Shown here: in pieces, positions 29,413 through 38,157 of the stretch | How positions within the stretch are numbered: the stretch's first letter is position 1 | How the letters are laid out: each line of letters opens with the position of its first letter | NCBI RefSeq assembly: GCF_030316825.1 | Contig: NZ_JASZYU010000002.1 | Span: 186,001 to 250,000, forward strand | From: Variovorax fucosicus | GTDB taxonomy: Bacteria; Pseudomonadota; Gammaproteobacteria; Burkholderiales; Burkholderiaceae_C | Reading direction: 5' to 3' | DNA length: 64,000 nucleotides | Notes under the pieces: generated by a model | What the model saw: the letters and a program-made list of their open reading frames with translations, nothing else | The model's database searches: none | Told to the model about the DNA's origin: nothing | Position numbers and translations under genes: made by a program

Positions 29413-30420
29413 ATGTCAAAGGTCAAACCTTCGCCTCTGTTGCCCGATACGGTGATCGGTGGATACCGTGTGATACGGCGGCTCTCGGCCGGTGGTTTCG
29501 GCGTGGTTTATCTGGCGGTCGACCATTCCGGCCAGCAGGTCGCGATCAAGGAATATCTGCCGTCTTCGCTCGCCACCCGCGGTGTCGGAGAGCTGGCGCC
29601 GCAGGTCGCACCCGAAAAGCTGTCGCTCTACCGGCTCGGACTCAAGAGCTTCTTTGAGGAAGGCCGCTCGCTCGCCCAGATCTCGCATGCCTCGGTGGTC
29701 AGCGTGCTCAACTTCTTCCGCGAGAACGAAACCGTCTACATGGTGATGAACCACCTGGAGGGCGCGACCCTGCAGGATTTCATCGTCACCGCGCGCGACC
29801 TGAAGAAGCAGAAGGTCTTCCGCGAGTCGACCATCCGCTCGCTGTTCGACGAGATCCTGCGCGGCCTGCGCATCGTGCACCAGCACAAGATGCTGCACCT
29901 GGACATCAAGCCCGCCAACATCTTCGTGACCGACGATGACCGCGCCGTGATGATCGACTTCGGCGCCGCGCGCGAAGTGCTTTCCAAGGAAGGCAACTTC
30001 ATCCGCCCGATGTACACGCCCGGCTTTGCCGCGCCCGAGATGTACCGCCGCGACTCGTCGATGGGCCCATGGACCGACATCTACGCCATCGGCGCCTGCA
30101 TCTACGCCTGCATGCAGGGCTATCCGCCCAGCGACGCGCCGCAGCGCATCGAGAAAGACCGGCTGGGCCTGTCGCTTTCGCGGCTGCGCGGCATCTACTC
30201 CGACAACATGATCGAGGTGGTCGAGTGGTGCATGTCGCTCGATCCGCTCTCCCGTCCGCAGTCGGTGTTTGCATTGCAAAAAGAGCTGAGCCGTGAGGGC
30301 GAACGCCACTACACCAAGCTCACTGTCGGGGAGAAGGTGCGCCTGTCGATCGACAACATGCGCTCGTTCGAAAAGAAGGGGCTGCCCAAGGCGGCCGCAC
30401 CCACCACACGACCGGCATGA
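29413..30420 (+). CDS. Serine/threonine protein kinase
   Basis: Hanks-type kinase of 335 residues without a visible membrane anchor. Gly-loop LSAGGFGVVYLA, VAIKEYLP lysine, catalytic loop LHLDIKPANIF, DFG in MIDFGAA and the activation-segment end TPGFAAPEM are present. The HRD arginine is replaced by Leu (HLD), a non-RD type loop common in this bacterial subfamily. It overlaps the PP2C gene by 4 nt, so kinase and phosphatase form a coupled signalling pair. Targets unknown. Confidence 0.93.
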   Translation: MSKVKPSPLLPDTVIGGYRVIRRLSAGGFGVVYLAVDHSGQQVAIKEYLPSSLATRGVGELAPQVAPEKLSLYRLGLKSFFEEGRSLAQISHASVVSVLNFFRENETVYMVMNHLEGATLQDFIVTARDLKKQKVFRESTIRSLFDEILRGLRIVHQHKMLHLDIKPANIFVTDDDRAVMIDFGAAREVLSKEGNFIRPMYTPGFAAPEMYRRDSSMGPWTDIYAIGACIYACMQGYPPSDAPQRIEKDRLGLSLSRLRGIYSDNMIEVVEWCMSLDPLSRPQSVFALQKELSREGERHYTKLTVGEKVRLSIDNMRSFEKKGLPKAAAPTTRPA

Positions 30421-31319
30421 AGTTCTCAGTTTTCCAGGTCAGCCGCAAAGGCGGGCGTCTCAAGAACGAAGACCGCATGGGCTACTGCTACACGCGGGAG
30501 TCCGGCCTGTTCGTGCTGGCCGACGGCATGGGCGGCCATCCCGAGGGCGAGGTTGCGGCGCAGATGGCGCTGCAGACCATTGCCGCGCTCTACCAGCGCG
30601 AAGCCCGGCCGGTGGTGAAGGACGTGCGCGCCTTTCTCACCTCGTCGGCGCTCTCGGCACACCAGCAGATCATGCGCTACGCCGGCAACAAGGCGATGCT
30701 CGACACGCCGCGCACCACGCTCGTGGCTGCGGTGCTGCAGGGCACGACAGCCACGTGGCTCCATTGCGGCGATTCGCGGCTCTACGTGGTGCGCGACGGG
30801 CAATTGCTCACCCGCACGCGCGACCATTCGCATGCCGAGCGCCCGCGGCTCGACCAGGGCGCCGAGCCGGTCAACCGCAACCTGCTGCTGACCTGCCTCG
30901 GCTCGCCGACCACGCCCACGCTGGATGTCTCGGCCCCGCTCACCCTGCTGCAGGGCGACCGCATCATGCTGTGCTCCGACGGCGTCTGGGGCGTGCTCGA
31001 CGACGACCACATCGTGCGCACACTGAGCAACCGCCCGGTGTCGGATGCCGCACCCGAGCTGGCCGAATCCGCGCTGCGCAGCGGCGGCTCGCACAGCGAC
31101 AACGTGACCTTGATCGCGCTCGAATGGGAAACCCCTGACGCGCCGGGCAAGGATCGCGGCGTTTCCACCGAAACCATCAGCGAAGGCGTTTTCGCCTCGA
31201 CCATCCAGGCCGGCATGCCCTCCGACAACGAAGGCGACGACCTCGACGAGGACGCCATCGAGCGCTCGATCGCCGAGATCAACGAAGCCATCCGCCGCTC
31301 GGCCGCAAGGAAGAGCTAA
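30417..31319 (+). CDS. PP2C family protein serine/threonine phosphatase
   Basis: The 300-residue protein has the PP2C metal-binding motifs [36 protein letters not shown] and SHSDNVTLI. The final 60 residues are an acidic extension ([20 protein letters not shown]) of unknown role. It is translationally coupled to the upstream kinase and would reverse its phosphorylation. Confidence 0.94.
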   Translation: MKFSVFQVSRKGGRLKNEDRMGYCYTRESGLFVLADGMGGHPEGEVAAQMALQTIAALYQREARPVVKDVRAFLTSSALSAHQQIMRYAGNKAMLDTPRTTLVAAVLQGTTATWLHCGDSRLYVVRDGQLLTRTRDHSHAERPRLDQGAEPVNRNLLLTCLGSPTTPTLDVSAPLTLLQGDRIMLCSDGVWGVLDDDHIVRTLSNRPVSDAAPELAESALRSGGSHSDNVTLIALEWETPDAPGKDRGVSTETISEGVFASTIQAGMPSDNEGDDLDEDAIERSIAEINEAIRRSAARKS

Positions 31320-31372
31320 CCCCCAGTCTTCGCGCACTTCGTGTCGCTGCGCCAACCCCCCTTTCAGGGGGC

Positions 31373-31409
31373 AACACCGGCGGCCCGGCGGAGCCGGTTC
31401 CGCGGTGTT
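31373..31409. repeat. Intergenic nested inverted repeat
   Basis: Arms AACACCG/CGGTGTT, CGG/CCG and CCGGC/GCCGG nest around a 3-nt loop. A second small CCCCC/GGGGG hairpin lies just before. The text is similar to dispersed GC-rich intergenic repeats in Comamonadaceae genomes. It sits between the PP2C gene and rph, in a 149-bp gap without a gene. Confidence 0.6.
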
Positions 31410-31468
31410 CCACGAATGGGGGCGACGGCCGAGGCTCCTTGTTTTCTTGTTTACCTGCTCTGGACCAA

Positions 31469-32197
31469 ATGACTGCTTTCACACGAAGCGGCGGCCGTGC
31501 CGCCGACCAACTGCGCCCCGTTCGCATCACGCGCGGCTTCACCATCCATGCCGAGGGCTCGGTGCTGATCGAGTTCGGCGAAACCCGCGTGCTCTGCACC
31601 GCCTCGGTCGAAGAGAAAGTGCCGCCGCACAAGCGCGGCAGCGGCGAGGGCTGGGTCACGGCCGAATACGGCATGCTGCCGCGCGCCACCCACACCCGCA
31701 GCGACCGCGAGGCCGCGCGCGGCAAGCAGAGCGGCCGCACCCAGGAAATCCAGCGCCTGATCGGCCGCTCGATGCGCGCCGTGTTCGACCTTAAGGCGCT
31801 CGGCGAGCGCACCATCCACCTCGACTGCGACGTGCTGCAGGCCGACGGCGGCACTCGCACGGCCGCCATCACCGGCGCTTTCGTGGCGGCGCAGGATGCG
31901 GTCAACAAGTTGCTGGCGGCCGGCAAGATCGCGGCCACGCCGATCCGCGGGCCGGTGGCCGCCATTTCGGTCGGTATCGTGCAAGGCACGCCGCTGCTCG
32001 ACCTGGAATACACCGAAGACTCGGCCTGTGACACCGACATGAACGTCGTGATGACCGGGGCCGGCCACTTCGTCGAGGTGCAGGGCACGGCCGAAGGCGC
32101 CGCATTCACCCGCGCCGAGATGGACGCGCTGCTCGGGCTGGCCGACAAGGGCATTCAGGAGCTCGTCCTGCTGCAACAGCAATCGCTATCAAAATAA
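31469..32197 (+). CDS. rph: Ribonuclease PH
   Basis: Phosphorolytic 3' exoribonuclease in tRNA 3' maturation. The start [17 protein letters not shown] gives 242 residues, normal for Rph. Conserved text includes [19 protein letters not shown], the [25 protein letters not shown] region (contiguous in the protein) and the phosphate-site [12 protein letters not shown]. The stop codon lies inside the GCTATCAAAA repeat at 32185. Confidence 0.97.
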   Translation: MTAFTRSGGRAADQLRPVRITRGFTIHAEGSVLIEFGETRVLCTASVEEKVPPHKRGSGEGWVTAEYGMLPRATHTRSDREAARGKQSGRTQEIQRLIGRSMRAVFDLKALGERTIHLDCDVLQADGGTRTAAITGAFVAAQDAVNKLLAAGKIAATPIRGPVAAISVGIVQGTPLLDLEYTEDSACDTDMNVVMTGAGHFVEVQGTAEGAAFTRAEMDALLGLADKGIQELVLLQQQSLSK

Positions 32198-32237
32198 GAG
32201 CTTCCGGTGTCCACCCAAAGGGCGCCGACGCTCTTTT
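32185..32237 (+). terminator. Repeat-derived terminator-like hairpin between rph and rdgB
   Basis: Copy 3 of the GCTATCAAAA repeat (32185-32202) continues into a hairpin: AAGAGC (32196-32201) with GCTCTT (32230-32235), and inner CGGTGTC with GGCGCCG, then TTTT. The fold includes the rph stop. It would attenuate transcription just before the rdgB start. Confidence 0.55.
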
Positions 32238-32243
32238 GTGGAC

Positions 32244-32846
32244 ATGAAACTGGTTCTCGCTTCCAACAATGCCGGCAAACTGGCGGAACTCCAGCAACTG
32301 CTGGCGCCGCTCGACGTGAGGCTGGTGCGCCAGGCCGAGCTCGGCGTGGGCGAGGCCGAGGAGCCGTTTCGCACCTTTGTCGAAAACGCGCTGGCCAAGG
32401 CGCGGCATGCCGCGGCCGCCACCGGGCTGCCCGCCATCGCCGACGACGCCGGGCTCTGCGTGGAGGCGTTCGGCGGCCTGCCGGGCGTGGACACCGCCTT
32501 CTATGCCACGCAGTTCGGCTATGCCAAGGGTGACGACAACAACGTGCGTGCCCTGCTCGAGCAGATGGCCGAAGTGCAAGACCGGCGCGCCGCGCTGGTC
32601 AGCACGCTGGTGGCCTTGCGCAGTGCCGAAGACCCCGAGCCGCTGATCGCGGTCGGCCGCGTCGCCGGCGAGATCACGCGTGCGCCGGTCGGCGACAACG
32701 GCTTCGGCTTCGACCCCGTGATGTTCCTGCCCGTCTTCGGCCAGACCTTCGCGCAGCTTTCGCCCGAGGTCAAAAACGCCAACAGTCACCGAGGCCAGGC
32801 GGCCCGCGCGATGCTGGCACTGATGCGCGAGCGCTGGTCGCGATGA
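32244..32846 (+). CDS. rdgB: dITP/XTP pyrophosphatase (RdgB/HAM1)
   Basis: Removes non-canonical purine nucleoside triphosphates. I use ATG at 32244 (MKLVLASNNAGKLAELQQLL); an in-frame GTG lies two codons earlier. Motifs: SNNAGK substrate loop, ADDAGLCVEAFGGLPGV, GFGFDPVMFLP and SHRGQAARAM. About 200 residues, full length. It overlaps hemW by 4 nt. Confidence 0.96.
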   Translation: MKLVLASNNAGKLAELQQLLAPLDVRLVRQAELGVGEAEEPFRTFVENALAKARHAAAATGLPAIADDAGLCVEAFGGLPGVDTAFYATQFGYAKGDDNNVRALLEQMAEVQDRRAALVSTLVALRSAEDPEPLIAVGRVAGEITRAPVGDNGFGFDPVMFLPVFGQTFAQLSPEVKNANSHRGQAARAMLALMRERWSR

Positions 32847-34093
32847 GCACGGTCGTCCCGATCGCGGCTGCCCTGCAGGCCGGCGCCCCGGACGCCAACA
32901 ACGTGCTGCACCTGATGCGGCCCGGCCCGCTGCAGCTGGCCGCGCTGCCGCCCCTGTCGCTCTATGTGCACCTGCCCTGGTGCCTGCGCAAATGCCCGTA
33001 TTGCGATTTCAATTCGCACGAGTGGTCGACCGGGCAGGGCGGAGCCTTGCCGGAGCAGCGCTACCTCGACGCGCTGGTGGCCGACCTCGACGCGGCGCTG
33101 CCCCTCATCTGGGGCCGCACCGTGCACACCGTGTTCATCGGTGGCGGCACGCCCAGCCTGTTTTCGCCCGAGGCGATCGACCGCCTCATCGGCGACCTGC
33201 GCGCCCGTCTCAAGCTGGCACCGGATTGCGAGATCTCCCTCGAAGCCAACCCCGGCACCTTTGAGCGCAACCGCTTCCGTGCCTACCGCGCTGCCGGCGT
33301 CACGCGGCTGTCGGTCGGGGTGCAGAGCTTCAACGACGAGCACCTCCAGGCGCTTGGCCGGGTGCACGACCGGGCCCAGGCCATTGCCGCCGTGGAAGAG
33401 GCGGCCAGCGCCTTCGACACCTTCAACCTCGACCTGATGTACGCGCTGCCGGGCCAGACCGCAGCGCAGTTCGAGGCCGACCTCGACCAGGCGCTGGCCC
33501 TGGCGCCGCCGCATCTCTCGGTCTACCACCTCACGATCGAGCCCAACACCTACTTCGCCAAATTCCCGCCGAAGGTGCCCGAGGACGACGACGCCTACGC
33601 AATGCTCGACCGCATCGTCGAACGCGCGAACGCCGCCGGATTGGCGCGATATGAGGTTTCGGCCTACGCGCGCGAAGGCCACACCTGTGCTCACAATCTC
33701 AACTACTGGCAGTTCGGCGATTACCTCGGTATTGGCGCTGGCGCCCACAGCAAATTGAGCTTTGCGCACCGCATCGTGCGACAGGTTCGCTTTCGGGAAC
33801 CCCAGCGCTACATGGACCAGGCGCTGGCCGGGGCCGCAGTGGCGCAAAGCGAAGACGTGGCCGTGGCCGAATTGCCGTTCGAATTCATGCTCAACGCCTT
33901 GAGACTGAAAGACGGTTTTTCCCTGCAACAGTTCGGTGAACGCACCGGGCTCGCAACAACCGCCATTCAACGCGGGCTCAGCCAGGCCGAAAAAGATGGC
34001 CTGCTGGCGCGCGACCTCCGTCATGTTTGGCCGACGGAGCGGGGTCTCGATTTCTTGAGTGACTTACAGACATTGTTCTTGCCCGACGCATGA
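32843..34093 (+). CDS. hemW: HemW-like radical SAM heme chaperone
   Basis: The radical SAM motif CLRKCPYC (CX3CX2C) sits at about residue 46, followed by DFNSHE and the GGGTPSL loop. HemW inserts heme into respiratory proteins and is a paralogue of the anaerobic coproporphyrinogen dehydrogenase; the order rdgB-hemW is conserved. The 416-residue length includes an N-terminal extension of about 35 residues before PLSLYVHLPWC. It overlaps rdgB and the TetR gene by 4 nt on each side. Confidence 0.95.
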   Translation: MSTVVPIAAALQAGAPDANNVLHLMRPGPLQLAALPPLSLYVHLPWCLRKCPYCDFNSHEWSTGQGGALPEQRYLDALVADLDAALPLIWGRTVHTVFIGGGTPSLFSPEAIDRLIGDLRARLKLAPDCEISLEANPGTFERNRFRAYRAAGVTRLSVGVQSFNDEHLQALGRVHDRAQAIAAVEEAASAFDTFNLDLMYALPGQTAAQFEADLDQALALAPPHLSVYHLTIEPNTYFAKFPPKVPEDDDAYAMLDRIVERANAAGLARYEVSAYAREGHTCAHNLNYWQFGDYLGIGAGAHSKLSFAHRIVRQVRFREPQRYMDQALAGAAVAQSEDVAVAELPFEFMLNALRLKDGFSLQQFGERTGLATTAIQRGLSQAEKDGLLARDLRHVWPTERGLDFLSDLQTLFLPDA

Positions 34094-34836
34094 CCTCCAG
34101 CCTGCCTACCCCGCCACCGACCGACGAACTGCATCAACAAGGCGAAGCCGAAGCCCAGCCTCAACGCAGATCACGTGGACGGCCCAGCGTGGTTCAGGCC
34201 AACGAGCTGCGCGAGGCATTTCTGGAAGCAGCGACGCAATCCTTTCTGGACAAGGGGTATGCCTCCACCAGCATCGAAGCCGTTGCGCGCGACGCGGGTG
34301 TCGCCAAGATCACCATCTACCGTCAGTTCGAAAACAAGCGCGCCTTGTTTCGCGAGGTCATCCACCGGTCGCTCGACCATGCGCGCACCAGCATGCACGC
34401 GGCGCTCAAGGGCGACAAGACCGACACCGAAGAACGCCTGCTCGAACTGATCGAGGGCATCTACCTGGGCGCTAGCGACCCCCGCACGCTGGGGCTCCTG
34501 CGGCTGGTGATCGCCGAGGCGACGCGCTTCCCCGAACTGTCCAGAATGGTCTACACCGAGAACAGCCAGCTGCTGGACCCGCTGGTTCACTACCTGGCCG
34601 AAGCCCATCGCGCCGGCAAACTGCACGTGCCGGAGCCTGAACTCACGGCGGTGCAGTTGTCGACGCTGGCGTATGGCGGCGTCCGCTTTTTCATCGCCAA
34701 CCCGCTCGCCAGCCCAACCGAACGCCGCGCATGGGCCCGAGGCGTTCTGGATCTGGTGCTGCACGGCCTGCGGCCGCGTCATGCATCGGCCGCGGAAAAA
34801 CAGGAAGCGCCACGCCAGCAAGGCAGCACCGTCTAA
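34090..34836 (+). CDS. TetR family transcriptional regulator
   Basis: The 248-residue protein has a Pro/Gln/Arg-rich N-terminal extension (about 40 residues, ending RRSRGRPS), then a TetR helix-turn-helix (FLDKGYASTSIEAVARDAGVA, ITIYRQFENKRALF), and a helical ligand domain resembling the AcrR/TetR_C C-terminal families. It is the last gene of the rph-rdgB-hemW run, coupled by 4 nt to hemW, with no divergent target next to it. Confidence 0.92.
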   Translation: MTSSLPTPPPTDELHQQGEAEAQPQRRSRGRPSVVQANELREAFLEAATQSFLDKGYASTSIEAVARDAGVAKITIYRQFENKRALFREVIHRSLDHARTSMHAALKGDKTDTEERLLELIEGIYLGASDPRTLGLLRLVIAEATRFPELSRMVYTENSQLLDPLVHYLAEAHRAGKLHVPEPELTAVQLSTLAYGGVRFFIANPLASPTERRAWARGVLDLVLHGLRPRHASAAEKQEAPRQQGSTV

Positions 34837-34848
34837 AATCGCCCGCTC

Positions 34849-34936
34849 GGAGAGTTGGGTGAGTGGTTTAAACCAGCAGTCTTGAAAACTGCCGACGGGC
34901 AACCGTCCGTGAGTTCGAATCTCACACTCTCCGCCA
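34849..34936 (+). tRNA. tRNA-Ser (UGA)
   Basis: The 88-nt class II tRNA has acceptor GGAGAGT with its 3' complement, anticodon stem GCAGT/ACTGC with loop CTTGAAA (anticodon TGA), a long variable arm (GACGGGCAACCGTCC) and T-loop TTCGAAT, ending GCCA. It is followed by an integrase remnant, so its 3' end is a probable former attachment site. Confidence 0.97.
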
Positions 34937-35077
34937 CTTGAGCGTTCCGCAGCGGCCCGCTAAGCCCCAATATCCCCGTTTTCATTGGAGAATCGCTGAA
35001 ACTTCGGTTCCAGTTGGTTTCGCCACATCCCACGCAATGCCATCATTTATCGTGGCAAGGTTAGTGGAAAGAACGAG

Positions 35078-35215
35078 ATGCCGCGGAAAGCGATCGAGCT
35101 AGGTGCGCTGCAGGTCAGCAGATTGATGAAACTGGGTGCGCACGCTGTGGGTGGTACGCAGGCTAGCGACCGGGATGTACTGCTGGCCTGGGAGTCCAGT
35201 CAACAGGTCATGTAG
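35078..35215 (+). pseudogene. N-terminal remnant of a tyrosine recombinase/integrase
   Basis: A 45-codon frame starting at 35078 encodes MPRKAIELGALQVSRLMKLG and then AHAVGG. This matches the start of P4-type integrases (M-x-RKAKEL...LEVGRL...PGLHAVGG). After residue 26 the similarity stops, and a stop codon follows at 35213-35215. The remnant lies 141 bp downstream of tRNA-Ser in the orientation expected for an integrase beside its att site. Its end overlaps the 3' end of the yitT-like gene on the other strand by 16 nt. Confidence 0.6.
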
Positions 35216-35826
35216 CGCCCTGGGCGATGGTTCAGCGTGACCATGAGGTTCAGGATCAGTGCGCTGGTGATCGACCATGCAATGTTCTTCGGGTCGACCA
35301 CGGCCAAAGCCACCATGAAGATGGCTGCATCGATGGACATCAACACCCGACCCGCTGGCCAACCGCGACGGCGCTGGAGATGGAGCGCGAGGCTGCTGGT
35401 ACCACCCACGCTGGCACCGTGCCGGAACAAGGCCAGAAGTCCGATGCCGATCAAGACCCCACCCGCCACCGCAGCAAAGCCTGGGTGCAGTTGGCCCACG
35501 ACGAACATCGCGGACAGATGGTCCAGCATGAGCGAGATCAGCGCCACGACGCCGAATGACTTCAGGCTGAAGCGCGTTCCGAGGGTGGCCCATGCCAATG
35601 CGAAGAAAGGCAGGTTGAGCAGGAACAGCGAGAGACCCGTGTCCCAGCCGGTGGCATAGTGAAGCAGGAAGGCCGCGCCCGACAGTCCGCTGGTCAACAG
35701 CCCAGCATTCTTCAGGAAGTACAAGCCCAAGCCGATCATCAGTCCGCCGGACGCCAAGGCAAACCCGTCCTCGAATACTGAATGGGGCAGCGCGACCTCA
35801 CGCGTTCCGCTATCTACGGTTGGCAT
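35200..35826 (-). CDS. YitT family membrane protein
   Basis: The 208-residue protein has five to six hydrophobic segments and typical YitT/DUF161 features: GLYFLKNAGLLTSGLSGAAF near residue 35-55 and GASVGGTSSLALHLQRRRG near residue 135-155. Function in this family is poorly known. Its start lies within the last codons of the aminotransferase gene (17-nt overlap), so it is the final gene of the minus-strand catabolic operon. Its 3' end abuts the integrase remnant, which suggests the operon end was joined to the old island border. Confidence 0.85.
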   Translation of the reverse strand: MPTVDSGTREVALPHSVFEDGFALASGGLMIGLGLYFLKNAGLLTSGLSGAAFLLHYATGWDTGLSLFLLNLPFFALAWATLGTRFSLKSFGVVALISLMLDHLSAMFVVGQLHPGFAAVAGGVLIGIGLLALFRHGASVGGTSSLALHLQRRRGWPAGRVLMSIDAAIFMVALAVVDPKNIAWSITSALILNLMVTLNHRPGRYMTC

Positions 35827-37009
35827 GACCGCCGGACTCGTCGATCATCAGCCGCAATGCGTCGGCCAAAGCACAGATGGCCTGCTGGATCTCGCCGTCG
35901 CTGGCAGTAACGAACGACAGGCGCAAGGTGCGTGGATCGCCCTCCCTCGCGTAGAACGGCGCACCCGGCACGAACGCGACACCACGCTCCACGGCCATCG
36001 GCAGGAGCCGTGCGGCATCGATGCCCGTCGGCAGCCGAAGCCACAGGAACATGCCGCCTGCGGGGCGGTTGATCTCTACGTCGAGCCCGCTCATCTCGCG
36101 ATCGAGCGCCGCCAGCATGACGTCGCGCCGCCGCTTGTACAGCGCACGGATCGTCGGCACGTGGCGGTCGAGAAAGCCGTTCTTCAGCACCTCCGCTACC
36201 AGCCGCTGGTTAAAACCCGGCGTGTGCAAATCGGCGGCCTGTTTGGCCTGCAGCAGCTTCGGGTAGATCGCCTTCGGTGCGACCAGGAAACCCAGCCGCA
36301 GGCCCGGTGCGAGCACCTTGGAGAACGAACCCAGGTAGATGCAGCCCTCCGGACTGCGCGCGGTCAGCGGCAAGGGCGGCGCCTCATCGAACCAGAGATC
36401 ACCGTAGGGGTTGTCCTCGACGATGGGCAGGCCGATGCGTGCGGCCGCATTGACCACGGACTTGCGGCGCGCCTCATCCATTGTGCGGCCGGTCGGGTTC
36501 TGGAAGTTGGGCAGCAGGTAGGCGAATCGCGCGCCCACGGACTGGGCGATCAGGTCGTCGACGACCACGCCGGCTGCATCGCTGCGCACGCCGACGATTG
36601 TCGGCTGCATCGGCCTGAAGGCCTGCAGCGCGCCGAGATAGGTCGGTGTCTCGACCAGCACCTTGCTGTCGGTATCGATCAGGATTTTGGCGATCAGGTC
36701 GAGCCCTTGCTGCGAGCCGGTAGTGATGAGCACCTGCGCGGGGTCGACGTTCCAGGGCAGCATGGCGGCCACGGCCTCGCGCAGCGGCGCATGGCCTTCG
36801 CTCGATGCGTATTGCAATGCGGCCTTACCGTCGTCGCCGAGCACCCGGTTGCAGGCCCGCGCGAACTCGGCGATCGGGAAGGTCTCCGGCGATGGCAGCC
36901 CGCCGGCCAGGCTGATCACGTCGGGCCGTTCGGTGACCTTCAGTATCTCGCGAATCACGGAAGGATTCATCCGGGCCGCACGCGCGGCCAGCGTCCATGG
37001 CGCGATCAA
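35810..37009 (-). CDS. PLP-dependent aminotransferase (LysN/MocR-like class I/II)
   Basis: I chose a TTG start at 37009 that overlaps the stop of the upstream binding-protein gene (TTGA), giving a 399-residue protein whose opening TLAARAARMNPSVIREILKV aligns with the family N-terminus; the first ATG is 14 codons later. Substrate and PLP features: SLAGGLPSPETFP, TTGSQQGLDLIAKI, NFQNPTGRTMD, the PLP lysine in YLGSFSKVLAPGLRLGF and the C-terminal RLSFV arginine. It resembles 2-aminoadipate or aromatic amino-acid transaminases; the substrate is open. Confidence 0.9.
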   Translation of the reverse strand: MIAPWTLAARAARMNPSVIREILKVTERPDVISLAGGLPSPETFPIAEFARACNRVLGDDGKAALQYASSEGHAPLREAVAAMLPWNVDPAQVLITTGSQQGLDLIAKILIDTDSKVLVETPTYLGALQAFRPMQPTIVGVRSDAAGVVVDDLIAQSVGARFAYLLPNFQNPTGRTMDEARRKSVVNAAARIGLPIVEDNPYGDLWFDEAPPLPLTARSPEGCIYLGSFSKVLAPGLRLGFLVAPKAIYPKLLQAKQAADLHTPGFNQRLVAEVLKNGFLDRHVPTIRALYKRRRDVMLAALDREMSGLDVEINRPAGGMFLWLRLPTGIDAARLLPMAVERGVAFVPGAPFYAREGDPRTLRLSFVTASDGEIQQAICALADALRLMIDESGGHANRR

Positions 37010-38112
37010 AGCTTGAAATCCTTCGCCTGCTTGATCACTGCGGCCTTGTCGAAATCGTTCACCTCGTCGATCAGCTCGTTGGTGAAGACGCTGTTGGCAT
37101 CGCCGATCTCTGCCGCCAGTTTCGAGTTCTTGCTGGTTTCCGCCGCAGTGTCGATGTTGGCCTTCCATTCTGCGAGGCTCGAGGCGCCGATTCGCGGATC
37201 GGCATCGTTGTCGCGCCGCATCCAGTTCTGCTTGCGGTCCTTGAGGATGAACTGCAGTTCCTTGCGCGCCTCGTCCTCGGACTTCGACTTGGGCTTGCTT
37301 TCCGGGTACAGCGCCCAGTGGATGTTGATGGCCTGGTCCAGGTTGGCATTGGCGAAGAGCGTGGATTTGGCAATGCCGCGGAACAGTCCGACCAGCGCCT
37401 TGCGGTCTTCCTTCAACGTCTTCTTCTGCACGCAGAGCCAGCCCGTGCCGACCTCGGCGAACTTTGGCGTCAACGGCACGTACCGCAGTGCGATGCCCAG
37501 TATCTCGATGCGGGCGGCGAAGGTGTCGTACGTCACGATCGCGTCGACCCGCTCCTGCATCAGCGACTGGCCGGCCGGGCCGCCATCGCCCACCGCGATG
37601 TACTGGTTGGCCGTGTCTTCCAGGCCGAGCTCGAGCAGCATGGTCTTCATCGCGACGATGCCCGGGTCGCCCTGACTGCGCACGCCGATGCGCTTGCCCT
37701 TGAGGTCAGCCACGGTCTTGATCGGGCTGTCCGGCCGGACGACGACGACGTTGGCATTGCGCGGCAGCCATTTGTACGCGGCGATGAGTCCGAGCGATGA
37801 GTCCTTGGCGAGCGCCGGCAGGTAGATGCCCGGCGATACCGGGCCGAATGCCACCTGGCCGGTGATCAACCCCTGCATCGCCTGCGTCATGCTGCTCATG
37901 TTGACGTACTCGACGTCGACGCCTTCCGACGCGTAGTAGCGCAGGCGCGGATGCTGTCCGGCGGTGATGAAGGCCTGCTGCGCATCGTTGACGCCGGCCG
38001 AATTTGCGACCTTCATGACCTTCAGGGTCTGAGCCGCAGCCTTGGTAGATACCGGACCCAGGCCAGTGCCGAGTGCACCCAGGGCGAGGTTGAAATGCCT
38101 TCTGTTAATCAT
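37006..38112 (-). CDS. ABC transporter substrate-binding protein (NMT1/TauA/SsuA-like)
   Basis: The 368-residue protein begins MINRRHFNLALGALGTGLG with a Tat-like or Sec export signal. It continues with the two-lobed fold typical of nitrate/sulfonate/taurine/pyrimidine binding proteins (YYASEGVDVEYVNMSSMTQA, VADLKGKRIGVRSQGDPGI). It pairs with the permease and ATPase upstream. The substrate cannot be read; the neighbouring oxygenase, hydrolase and transaminase suggest an aromatic or nitrogenous organic compound rather than nitrate. Confidence 0.92.
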   Translation of the reverse strand: MINRRHFNLALGALGTGLGPVSTKAAAQTLKVMKVANSAGVNDAQQAFITAGQHPRLRYYASEGVDVEYVNMSSMTQAMQGLITGQVAFGPVSPGIYLPALAKDSSLGLIAAYKWLPRNANVVVVRPDSPIKTVADLKGKRIGVRSQGDPGIVAMKTMLLELGLEDTANQYIAVGDGGPAGQSLMQERVDAIVTYDTFAARIEILGIALRYVPLTPKFAEVGTGWLCVQKKTLKEDRKALVGLFRGIAKSTLFANANLDQAINIHWALYPESKPKSKSEDEARKELQFILKDRKQNWMRRDNDADPRIGASSLAEWKANIDTAAETSKNSKLAAEIGDANSVFTNELIDEVNDFDKAAVIKQAKDFKL

Positions 38113-38157
38113 GGGGGACCTTGTCGATGAAATGAATGGAGCGGACGGAAATGGATG

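Noticed and set aside
34833..35033. 66-codon minus-strand frame over tRNA-Ser
   Set aside because: The text VRFELTDGCPSAVFKTAGLN is the well-known false translation of the antisense strand of a tRNA-Ser gene.
35825..37675. 616-codon plus-strand open frame
   Set aside because: Antisense shadow of the aminotransferase and binding-protein genes, which have clear motifs.
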